Below are positions 18,422-27,408 of a stretch of 64,000 nt of DNA, piece by piece (positions within the stretch are counted from its first letter, which is position 1; every line of letters starts with the position of its first letter). The notes under the pieces were generated by a model. The model saw only the letters and a program-made list of their open reading frames with translations, had not been told where the DNA came from and made no database searches. The stretch is taken from assembly GCA_009712185.1 (NCBI GenBank), contig WASQ01000036.1, forward strand, positions 94,935 to 158,934. Reading direction: 5' to 3'. The stretch is from Telmatospirillum sp. GTDB lineage: Bacteria; Pseudomonadota; Alphaproteobacteria; Rhodospirillales; Magnetospirillaceae. The position numbers and the translations under genes are program-made.

Positions 18422-20149
18422 TCAGAGACCTTTCCGGGACAGGGGTTGCTCATCAAGCGCCTGAGCCACCGGGCCGGACGCCAGTTTGCGGAACGAGCGA
18501 TAGAAAATCAGCCGTCCAACCCCATCGGGGGCCTGCGTGAGGCTCCACCACAGCGCCTTGAGCTTGCGGGCCGGCGTCAAGTGGTAGATCCGCGCTTTCG
18601 GATCGGCAAAATCGAAGATGGGCGGAAGCGATGTGACGGCGGCCAGCGCATCGAACACCCTTTGCGCCGCCGTGACCGGAGGCAGACGTCCGTCATCGAC
18701 CGCGGACAGGCTGTCCAGAGTTTGGTCCAGCAACCGTTTGTAGCCTTCGTAGACCGGCATCCAGAATCCGTCCTCAACCGGACGATCCAGGCTTTCGAGG
18801 ACCGTCTGATCGCGGCTTTTGACAAAGGCGTCGTGGACCTTGCGGGTCGTCACCGTGCAGGCGATCGACTGCATCAGCCAGACCCGGGCGAAAGCGTTCC
18901 ACAGGTCGGGGTGACGCATTGCGATCTGGGCGCCGGCCGCGATCCGGTCGGCCAACAACTGGACGCCCTCCTGGATTCGTCCGAAGTCGCGCAGTTCCTT
19001 CTTCTGATAGTCGCCGGTCCGGGCCGCGGCGATCAGGCGGTGGCCCAGGGCATGGACCAGTTCGACAGTGTTGGAGAGCTTGCGCGAGAACAGCAGATCG
19101 TTGCCGCCGGCCGATTCGTCGAACAGCAGATAACGTCCGCCCAGCGCGTCCTTGCAGGAATATTGCGCCGGCGCCTCCACATCCCACTCCCGAACCCGGC
19201 GTGCACCGCCAAGGTGCGGGTTTAATGATGGGAAGCGGTCGATCAATCCGGCGAGGAGGTCGTCGCCGGACCGGGCCGCTTCGGCGGGATCGGTGACGGA
19301 GATCACCACGGAGCACAGCGGATTGGTCGAATTTTTGTGATTGTCGAAGGGAATGATGCCGATCCAGCCGCCATCGAAAACGTGATGCAGAGTCCCGTCG
19401 TGCCACCGGCCCGGCAGCCGATGATGGACGCAATGGTCATAAGGCGTGACATCGACCATGTGGGTGGTGAAGGTGACCGACCGGGCGCGACGGTTTCCCG
19501 GCTCCAGCCTTAGTCCGAATTTGGCGGCCAGAGGAGAGGAACGACCGCAATCGTCGACGACATAGTCGGCCGACAGGGCCTCGCCATAGCCGTCCTGGAT
19601 GGTGGCGCCGTTCCGTCCGACCTCCATGGCGCCGTTGCGCGACCATGGCCGGTAGACCGCTCCGCGACGGATCGCGGCATGGAGCAGATAAGCGTCGATG
19701 TCCTGGCGGAACAGATGGTTTTCGCCATGTTCCGACGGCACGTTGAACTGCAGGATCCGCGTCGGGTCCTGGGTTTTCCCTTTTTCATGATAGAGAAATC
19801 CCAGGTTCCGCTTTACACCCGATGAGGGCATGACATGGCGCGCGATCAGACCGGATCGCGCGATATTTCTGATTTCCGGCATGTCATAGCGATCGGCGAT
19901 CAGTTCCAGGATCATCGACGTATAGGGAATCGTGGCTTCGCCCGACTGGTATCGGGGATGGGGATCGTCGTCGAGAATGACGACCCTGACACCGTGACGG
20001 GCCAGTATTCCGGCCAGCAGAATGCCTCCCAGCCTGGTTCCCAGGATGGCGATATCGAAATGATCCGGTTTCGCAGCCGGACCCGGCGATTTTTCCGGTT
20101 CGCTCATGGTCTTGTTCTCCCGGTTGAGTGGCCCTGCGGTATCCACCAC
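18422..20149 (-). CDS. Degenerate flavin-dependent halogenase-like protein (PltD-like)
   Basis: Homologous in reading to the adjacent 546-aa halogenase (HPRYQSGEATIPYTS, LFRQDIDAYLL, GTLHHVFDGGW) but with GTRLGG and WIGIIP in place of GxGxxG and WxWxIP; likely start at 20107. Confidence 0.75.
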   Translation of the reverse strand: MVDTAGPLNRENKTMSEPEKSPGPAAKPDHFDIAILGTRLGGILLAGILARHGVRVVILDDDPHPRYQSGEATIPYTSMILELIADRYDMPEIRNIARSGLIARHVMPSSGVKRNLGFLYHEKGKTQDPTRILQFNVPSEHGENHLFRQDIDAYLLHAAIRRGAVYRPWSRNGAMEVGRNGATIQDGYGEALSADYVVDDCGRSSPLAAKFGLRLEPGNRRARSVTFTTHMVDVTPYDHCVHHRLPGRWHDGTLHHVFDGGWIGIIPFDNHKNSTNPLCSVVISVTDPAEAARSGDDLLAGLIDRFPSLNPHLGGARRVREWDVEAPAQYSCKDALGGRYLLFDESAGGNDLLFSRKLSNTVELVHALGHRLIAAARTGDYQKKELRDFGRIQEGVQLLADRIAAGAQIAMRHPDLWNAFARVWLMQSIACTVTTRKVHDAFVKSRDQTVLESLDRPVEDGFWMPVYEGYKRLLDQTLDSLSAVDDGRLPPVTAAQRVFDALAAVTSLPPIFDFADPKARIYHLTPARKLKALWWSLTQAPDGVGRLIFYRSFRKLASGPVAQALDEQPLSRKGL

Positions 20150-20240
20150 GAAGGACTATTAATATTTATCAATGACTTATATTATTTTCTTTTCGAGGCA
20201 TCTGAGCCCTGCGCAAAGGCCCCGAAGGGTCCCGGAGCGG

Positions 20241-21881
20241 TCATCCGACGCCCAGCAGGCGTCGGGCAGCGAACCCGCGCAGCGCCTTGCGGACCATGGC
20301 TCCCACTTCGACATCGGCCCTGGTTTTGGACCAGATCATGGTCTTCAACATCCTGGGCGGTGTCGGGTGGAAGAACCGGACCGAGGGATCGGTCAGTCCG
20401 AAAGCGGGAGGCACGATGGTGCTTTGCGACAGGCGCTGGAAGGTAAGCCGGGCCGCCTCCTCCACATCGAGGGACCCCTTTTCCACCAGTTCGCAATCGG
20501 CGACCAGACTGTCCAGCAGATCGTCATAAGCGCTGCTGGTGGGAATGGCGGCTCCATAATGGGGGCCCAGCTCCATGGCGTCGAAAACCTTGACATCGCC
20601 GGTTTTCTGGTAAGCCTTCAGGACATTCTGCGCCTGGAAGGCCCCCAGGAAGGCGCCCAGCGCCCAGACGCGGACCGCCGCGTTCCAGAGCCGGTAGTCG
20701 CGGAAGCCGACGAAGGCCGCATAAACCACCCGGTCGTGCCGTCGAACCATGGACAGAGCCACCTTCTCCACCGGCAGGAAGCGTTCGCGGCTGAAATCGT
20801 TGTCCTTGCAGGCGGAGATCAGCCGTCCGGCCAGCAGATTGATGGTGTTCATGGTGATCGCGAGGCCCTGGGAATAAAGGGCGTCGACGAAGCCGGCGGC
20901 ATGGGCGGTCAGGCAGATGCGGTCAAGCACCATCGCCGACGACGAATATTGGATCCTGCCCGACGATACCCACGGGCGGACGGTGCGCGCGTTCGCAAAC
21001 TGACGCTTCATGTCGGGATAGCGATCGACAATGGCCCGGAATTCCCGTTCCGGATTTCCCTCCCATTTCGGGTAGCGCCGGGGATCGAGGAGGAAGCCCA
21101 CGCTGACGAGACTGTTGCGGGCCAACGGATGATTATCGAAAGGAATAACCCACATCCAGCCGCCATCGAACAGATGGTGCAATGTTCCCTGGCTCCACCG
21201 GCGGGGAGCGCCGGCCCGGCGCGAGGGGTCGACGCAGTCCTCGAACGGTGGCACGCCGGTCATGTGGGTGAACAGGCCGCGCGACTGATGCTTGAGAGAG
21301 CACGGTTCCTCGCGCAGGCCGTATTTTTTCGCGACGGGCGACGCATATCCGCTGGCGTCGGCGAGATAGCGACCCCGGAATGCCCCTTTCGTGGTTTCCA
21401 GCGTGACCCCGGCGTCGTCCTGGTGGACGTCGGTGACGCGGACCCCCTGGAAGCTGTCGCACCCATAGCGGATCGCCACGGTCAGCATGTAGGCGTCGAC
21501 GTCCTGACGGAACAGGTGATGTTCGACATCAAGAAGTTTCGGAATGACCACCTGATTGGTTTCCTCGGGCCTGACCGGCTCGCCCGGACGGTGATAAACG
21601 AATCCGAAATTTGTCTTGATGCCGTTGCTGGCCGATACCTTGCGATCCATCAGGGAAAAGCTGGTGAGATTGCGCAGTTCGGGCAGGTCATAGCGCCCGG
21701 CCAGCAGCCGCAACAGCGCACTGGTATAGGGAATGGTCGATTCTCCGATCGCCATACGCGGATGGGTTCCGCCGTCGATCAAAGCGACGCTGACACCGTG
21801 GCGGGCCAGGATAGCCCCCAGAATGGTACCCGCGATGCCGGATCCCAGGATCAGAACGTCATAGGTCCGCCGTTGTTCCAT
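20241..21881 (-). CDS. Flavin-dependent halogenase (PltD/PltM-type)
   Basis: YDVLILGSGIAGTILGAILARHG; GIKTNFGFVYH; DGGWMWVIPFDNH (WxWxIP). Confidence 0.8.
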   Translation of the reverse strand: MEQRRTYDVLILGSGIAGTILGAILARHGVSVALIDGGTHPRMAIGESTIPYTSALLRLLAGRYDLPELRNLTSFSLMDRKVSASNGIKTNFGFVYHRPGEPVRPEETNQVVIPKLLDVEHHLFRQDVDAYMLTVAIRYGCDSFQGVRVTDVHQDDAGVTLETTKGAFRGRYLADASGYASPVAKKYGLREEPCSLKHQSRGLFTHMTGVPPFEDCVDPSRRAGAPRRWSQGTLHHLFDGGWMWVIPFDNHPLARNSLVSVGFLLDPRRYPKWEGNPEREFRAIVDRYPDMKRQFANARTVRPWVSSGRIQYSSSAMVLDRICLTAHAAGFVDALYSQGLAITMNTINLLAGRLISACKDNDFSRERFLPVEKVALSMVRRHDRVVYAAFVGFRDYRLWNAAVRVWALGAFLGAFQAQNVLKAYQKTGDVKVFDAMELGPHYGAAIPTSSAYDDLLDSLVADCELVEKGSLDVEEAARLTFQRLSQSTIVPPAFGLTDPSVRFFHPTPPRMLKTMIWSKTRADVEVGAMVRKALRGFAARRLLGVG

Positions 21882-21966
21882 GGTGTTCTCCTCGAAAGCC
21901 GCGCCGGTCGGGGCGCCGTTGGGTTATGACGGGAGGGACCGGACACCGGCCCCGTCCCGCAGGGGG

Positions 21967-24900
21967 TCACTGCGCCGCGACCAGATCGGCCGCTCCATGC
22001 TGTTCGGTGATTGCCGCCACCAGGAAATCCGGCCATTGCAGACCGGGGCAGTTGATGAAGTCGCGCGCCTTGATTTCGAGACGGAGGTCTTTGCGGCAGC
22101 GCGAGACCATCTCCATGACCAGCAGCGAATTGAGGCCGAAGTCCATCAGGCTGCCGCCGTCCTCCAGCTTGGCCTTGATCTTTCCAACGTCCACGCCAAG
22201 GAGATTGGCGTACTGTTCCCATACATAGCCGTCGATGATCCGGAGAAGGTCGTCCGGACCTGCGCCCTCCAGGCGGGAGAGGATATCCGAACCGGTGTAG
22301 GGCTCGGGCCCGACCTTGGACCTGACCGCGATCGCCTCCAGAAGCGGGCGCGGGCCGCGGGCTTCCAGGAGCGGCTTGAACCGGTGCCAGTCGGCCCCGG
22401 CGACGACCATCTGGGTTTCTTTCCCGGCCAGGAGGCGCATCAGGGCTCCGATGTTGCGTTCCGACGCCATCCGCTTCAGGCCGACCGACTTCAGGAATTT
22501 CAGAACCTCTTCGTCGAACAGGTGGCTGCCCCCCGCCCACAAGCCCCAGTTGACCACGAGCGCCGGCAGTCCCAGGGCGCGGCGATGGTGAGCCAGACTG
22601 TCCAGGAACTGGTTGGCCGCGGCATAGCTCGCCACATGCTGGGATCCCCAGACGCAGGCGATCGTGGAAAACAGGGCGAAGATGTCGAGATCGAGGTCGC
22701 GGGTCCGTTCGTGCAACAGCCAGGCGCCCTCCACCTTGGGGCGCATGACCTCGGCGAAGGTGGCCGCGTCGGCAACGATCAGATCCTGCGGCTTCGACAA
22801 CCCCGCCGCATGGAAGATGCCTTTCAGTCCACCGGAAGATGCGGACAGAGTGCCGATCACACCGTCCATATCCGTGGCGGAGCAGACGTCGGCTGCGAAA
22901 TAGCGGATTTCCGCCCCCGACTGCCTCAGTTTATGCACCGCCTGGACCTTGCTGTCGGTCTCCGATCCCGGTCCCTCGGCGAGCGCGCTGCGACCGGTGA
23001 TGGCAATGTGAGACGCCCCCGCATCGATCAGCCAGCGCGCGATGGACAGGCCAATTCCGCCCAATCCACCGGTAATCAGATACCAGCCGGAGGCCGACGG
23101 GCGGATCGGGCGGGACGGAAGGCGCGCCGGATCCCACCGATTGAGCCGCTGCACATAACGCCTGCCATCCCGGAAGGCGACGAGGTCCTCGATGTCCGGA
23201 CGCAGGACCTCGTCAACCAGCGCAAGATGACTGTCGGGATCACCCGGATCGAGATCGACGAGGCCGCCCCAGATCTCCGCATGTTCCAGTGCGATCGCCT
23301 TGCCCAGTCCCCAAAGCGGCGCCGCCGTCACCTGGAGCGGCCGCGCGGCCGGGCCGGCGGGTTGCGCCCCCTCGGTCGCGATCCAGAGACGGACGGACGG
23401 TGGTGTCGGCAGGGACGCCAGCGCCTGGACAATGGCGACCGCCGGTTCGGTTCCCGACGACCGTCCCTCGGCCAGGGCGGCCATGGTCGTTGCGCCCGCT
23501 GCCGCCAGATCGAGACCCGGAAGAAAGAACAGGTGCGTCGGCTGATCTCCGTCGGGGGCATAGGCTTCCGCCAGCGCCGCCGCGATATCGGCCGGATCGG
23601 CCGACGGAGCGCCATCATCCGTGTCAACGCCGGGCCAGATCCGGGCTTTCCAGCCCCTTGCGGTCAATGTATCGGCAAGGGCGCGGGCGATACCTCGCCG
23701 GTCGGGGTAGATCAGTGCCCGGCCGGGACGGTCCGCCGGATCGGCTTTTCGGGGCCGTTCCTCCCAGTCGAGGCTGTAAAAGATGTCGGGCAGCGGCAGT
23801 TCGTCGGCCAGACGCAGAACAGATGGCGGTTCCGTGAGCGCTATTCCCTCCAGCGCCAGAGCCGGTTGCCCCTGACGATCGTAAAGCGTGGCGCCACAAG
23901 CGGGAATCTCTCCCCACCGCCATGGCTGCCCCCGGACAACAACCTGACGGATCGCCGGCATCGGGGACCGGCCGGCCAGGGCGGCAACGCGCGAGAGCGT
24001 CACCGTCTGGGGCGGTGCCAGCGCGGCGGACAGCGCGATATCGAGTGCCGCTGCGGCCGGTACCGGATCCGCGAACTCGACCAGGGTGTCGGTTCCGTTG
24101 CGCCGGATGGCACCGATGCCGAGGCCCGTCAGTGTGTCTGGCACCTCCTGGGATTCCTGATCGCTGACGGTGGGCAACGGGTCCGCCACGACGGTCAGAC
24201 CGGGGACCAGTCGGGCGTCCAGAACCGCCTGCCATCCCTCTCCCGTCCGCGCGCCGGCCCGGCTGAGGGCATGGCTGCGCAATCGCCAGCCGCCCTCATC
24301 GAGGGTGGTCAGAACGGTGTGCAGGGAAAGCTCGTCGTCGCGGTTGAGGGCAAGGACCGGCGCCACGCTGTCGATCGTGATCCCTATTCCGGTTTCGGAA
24401 ATTGCCGCGGCGGCGGCCGTTGGCAGCAGACCCAGTGCGTAGCCCGGCAGGACGACCAGCCCGTCCTCCTCGCGGCCGCCCAGCGCCAGAAGATCGTCGG
24501 CGTCGAGGGTGGTCGTGAAAACCGGATCGGGAGCCTCGACCCGCCGGCCGGGAAGCACGGGACCGGCCTCCCCTCCGTCATGATCCGAGAACCCGGCGCC
24601 CGACCGTTTGGGCAGATCGAACCAGAAGCGGTCATGCTGGAAGGCGTAGGTTGGAATGGCGATTCTCTGGGCGCCATCGCCGTCGTGGATGCGGGCCCAA
24701 TCGAGATCGATCCCCGCCACGAACAGTTTCGCGGCGGCCATGCGGATATCCCGGCATCCCGGATCCTCCCTGGTCTGCGAGGCGATGACCGTTTTACCGG
24801 CGATCGCTTCATGGCGGCCGACCATGGGCAACAGGACCGAATCGGCCCCCACCTCCAGGAAGACCTCGATCCCCGATTCGATCAGGGTGGCGACGCCATC

Positions 24901-27378
24901 GTTGAACCGTACCGCCTGGCGGGTATGGCGGCACCAGTAGTCGGGATCGCCCAGGCTGTCGGCCGTGTGAAAGCGCCCGGTGACGCTGGCCACGATGGGC
25001 AGGCGGGGCTGGCGGAATGTCAGAGAGGCCACCACCTCGCGGAATGCTCCCAGCATCGGCTCGGTCGTCCGGGTATGGAAAGCGTGCGAGATCGCCAGAT
25101 ACTTGACCCTGACGCCACGGCTGGAGAACGCCTCGGAGACCGCCGTCACTTCTCCGTCGTCACCGGCGATCACGATGTCCTCGGGGCTGTTGACCGCCGC
25201 AATTTCGACACTGGAGGCGTCCAGATCCCGGATCTGCTCCAGAACCTCCGTCTCCGAGGCGTTGATGGCGAACATCTTGCCGCCGGCGGGAAGCAGCGCC
25301 TGTGCCAGCCGCCCTCTTGCCTCGACCAGACGGATGGCGTCGGCAAGGTCCAGCGCGTCGGCGAAGCATGCCGCCGCCACTTCGCCGAAACTGTGGCCCA
25401 ACAAGGCCGCCGGACGGACGTCCCAATGGCGCCACAGCTCCGAGAGGCCGTATTCGACCGCGAAAATCGCGGGCTGGGTGTAGTGGGTCTGGGCGAGCTG
25501 CGCCTCGGCCTCGCGTCCCTCCGCAAAGATCAGATCGCGAAGCGACCGTCCGATCATCGGATCAAGAATATCGGCGCATCTGTCGAGCGCGGCACGGAAG
25601 ACGGGCTCCGTGGCGTAAAGCTCGCGCCCCATACCGGCATATTGCGATCCCTGGCCGGGAAACAGCAGTGCCAGAGGAGGCGTCACGCCAGGCTTCACAA
25701 TCCCCTCGACCGCATTGGCGGGAAGTTTCCGGGCGGCGTAGGAGGCCAGTTGCGCCCGCAAGCTGTCCGGACGATCGGTCACCGCGGCGAACCGATGCTC
25801 CAAACGGGCCCGCCCGGTATTCGCGGTCAGGCAGATGTCAGCCAGCGGAATATCCGGGTTTTCAGCGATGAAGCGTTCGTAGCGCCCCGCGATCTGGCGG
25901 CGGGGGGCCTCTCCCCGGCCCGAAATGGTGATGACCTGCCAGGGTCTGGCAACCGTCGCGGCGGGCCGCGGTCGTGGCGGGGCCTCGCCGACCACCGCAT
26001 GGGCGTTGGTGCCGGTGACACCGAAGGAATTGATCCCGGCGAACCGGGGCTTTTCCCCGGCCGGCCAGGGTGTCACCGCGGTCGGCACGTCGATGGTGAA
26101 ACTGTCCCACTCGATCTTGGGATTGCGCCGCGTCAGATTGATGTGCGGGGGGACTTCGCCATGCTGGAGTGACAGAACCAGCTTGGTAAGGCCGGCGGCC
26201 CCGGCAACCGGTTCCAGATGACCGATATTGGTTTTGACCGATCCGACCAGCAGGGGCCGATCCCGGCCGGAACCGGTGCCGACCACGGTGTCCAGGGCCT
26301 TGAGCTCGATCGGATCGCCAAGATCTGTGCCGGTACCGTGAGCCTCGACATAGTCGATCTGGTCCGGGGACACCCGACCATCGGCCAGCGCCCGGGTGAT
26401 GACATCCTGCTGGGCGTAGATGTTGGGGACCGTGATCCCGCTGCTGGGACCGTCGTGATTGATGGCGGTCCCCTGAATGACCGCCAGGATCGGATCCTGA
26501 TCGCGGATCGCGTCCGCCAGACGCTTCAGGGTCAGGACCACGCACCCCTCCCCCCGTCCGTAGCCATTGGCGCCGGCATCGAAGGCCTTGCAGCGGCCAT
26601 CCGGTGAGACCGCCCGCAGTTTGCTGACGAGAATGAAACCGTAGGGGGATAAAATCAGACTGACGCCTCCGGCGAGGGCGAGATCGCTTTCGCCCTCACG
26701 CAGGCTCCGGCACGCCTGGTGAATGGCCACCAGCGACGAGGAGCAGGAGGTGTCGATCAGGGCTGCCGGACCGTGGGTCCCCAGGGTGTAGGCGATGCGA
26801 CCCGGAATAAAACTGATTTCGCCGAAGAACTGATAGGCATCGACGGTCGCCGGATCGCAAAATTGCTGGCGCAGTCGCACATAGTCATTCGTGCTGGCGC
26901 CCATGAAGACTCCAAGACGGCTTCCTTTCAGGCTGTCGGGGGCGATGGCCGCGTTTTCCAGCGCCTCCCACGCCGTCTCCAGCGCGATGCGTTGTTGCGG
27001 ATCCATGCCGGCGGCTTCCCGCGGGGAAAGGCCGAACAGTCCGGGATCGAACAGATCCGGATCGTCGATGAACCCGCCCCGCATGACATAGGCCTTGCCG
27101 GGCTTGTCGGGGTCCGGATCGAAATAATCGGTACCGTAAAGGCGGTCGCGCGGCATGTCGGTGATCGCATCCCCACCGGTGCGCAAAAGTCTCCAGAACC
27201 GCTTCGGGTTGTCGGCGCCGCCGGGAAGCCGGCATCCGATTCCCAGCACGGCAATCGGCTGGTGTTTGTCGCCTGTCTCGATTCTGGCCTTCAGCTGGCG
27301 GATGGTGTCGACCGCCCGGGCAAGCCCGCGCCGCAATTCCTCCGTCGCCGAGGCTGTTTCCTGGGCATTTCCGTTCAT
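21967..27378 (-). CDS. pltC: Type I PKS, KS-AT-(DH-like)-KR-ACP (PltC-like)
   Basis: KS DTSCSSSLVAIH / EAHGTGTDLGDPIE / KTNIGHLEPVAG; AT GHSFGEVAA and SHAFH (malonyl type); KR TGGLGGIGLSIA and SYAAANQFLD; ACP LMDFGLNSLLVMEM. Confidence 0.9.
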   Translation of the reverse strand: MNGNAQETASATEELRRGLARAVDTIRQLKARIETGDKHQPIAVLGIGCRLPGGADNPKRFWRLLRTGGDAITDMPRDRLYGTDYFDPDPDKPGKAYVMRGGFIDDPDLFDPGLFGLSPREAAGMDPQQRIALETAWEALENAAIAPDSLKGSRLGVFMGASTNDYVRLRQQFCDPATVDAYQFFGEISFIPGRIAYTLGTHGPAALIDTSCSSSLVAIHQACRSLREGESDLALAGGVSLILSPYGFILVSKLRAVSPDGRCKAFDAGANGYGRGEGCVVLTLKRLADAIRDQDPILAVIQGTAINHDGPSSGITVPNIYAQQDVITRALADGRVSPDQIDYVEAHGTGTDLGDPIELKALDTVVGTGSGRDRPLLVGSVKTNIGHLEPVAGAAGLTKLVLSLQHGEVPPHINLTRRNPKIEWDSFTIDVPTAVTPWPAGEKPRFAGINSFGVTGTNAHAVVGEAPPRPRPAATVARPWQVITISGRGEAPRRQIAGRYERFIAENPDIPLADICLTANTGRARLEHRFAAVTDRPDSLRAQLASYAARKLPANAVEGIVKPGVTPPLALLFPGQGSQYAGMGRELYATEPVFRAALDRCADILDPMIGRSLRDLIFAEGREAEAQLAQTHYTQPAIFAVEYGLSELWRHWDVRPAALLGHSFGEVAAACFADALDLADAIRLVEARGRLAQALLPAGGKMFAINASETEVLEQIRDLDASSVEIAAVNSPEDIVIAGDDGEVTAVSEAFSSRGVRVKYLAISHAFHTRTTEPMLGAFREVVASLTFRQPRLPIVASVTGRFHTADSLGDPDYWCRHTRQAVRFNDGVATLIESGIEVFLEVGADSVLLPMVGRHEAIAGKTVIASQTREDPGCRDIRMAAAKLFVAGIDLDWARIHDGDGAQRIAIPTYAFQHDRFWFDLPKRSGAGFSDHDGGEAGPVLPGRRVEAPDPVFTTTLDADDLLALGGREEDGLVVLPGYALGLLPTAAAAAISETGIGITIDSVAPVLALNRDDELSLHTVLTTLDEGGWRLRSHALSRAGARTGEGWQAVLDARLVPGLTVVADPLPTVSDQESQEVPDTLTGLGIGAIRRNGTDTLVEFADPVPAAAALDIALSAALAPPQTVTLSRVAALAGRSPMPAIRQVVVRGQPWRWGEIPACGATLYDRQGQPALALEGIALTEPPSVLRLADELPLPDIFYSLDWEERPRKADPADRPGRALIYPDRRGIARALADTLTARGWKARIWPGVDTDDGAPSADPADIAAALAEAYAPDGDQPTHLFFLPGLDLAAAGATTMAALAEGRSSGTEPAVAIVQALASLPTPPSVRLWIATEGAQPAGPAARPLQVTAAPLWGLGKAIALEHAEIWGGLVDLDPGDPDSHLALVDEVLRPDIEDLVAFRDGRRYVQRLNRWDPARLPSRPIRPSASGWYLITGGLGGIGLSIARWLIDAGASHIAITGRSALAEGPGSETDSKVQAVHKLRQSGAEIRYFAADVCSATDMDGVIGTLSASSGGLKGIFHAAGLSKPQDLIVADAATFAEVMRPKVEGAWLLHERTRDLDLDIFALFSTIACVWGSQHVASYAAANQFLDSLAHHRRALGLPALVVNWGLWAGGSHLFDEEVLKFLKSVGLKRMASERNIGALMRLLAGKETQMVVAGADWHRFKPLLEARGPRPLLEAIAVRSKVGPEPYTGSDILSRLEGAGPDDLLRIIDGYVWEQYANLLGVDVGKIKAKLEDGGSLMDFGLNSLLVMEMVSRCRKDLRLEIKARDFINCPGLQWPDFLVAAITEQHGAADLVAAQ

Positions 27379-27408
27379 TGCGTCCTCCTGTTCTTCGGCG
27401 CGCCAGGC

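Noticed and set aside
21880-26172. 1430-aa plus-strand ORF opposite the PltC-like PKS, and similar long ORFs at 20172..21929, 33778..35358, 30082..31404
   Set aside because: Exact antisense shadows of well-supported PKS/halogenase genes in high-GC DNA; no recognisable domains and low-complexity Arg/Gly/Pro/Gln-rich composition.
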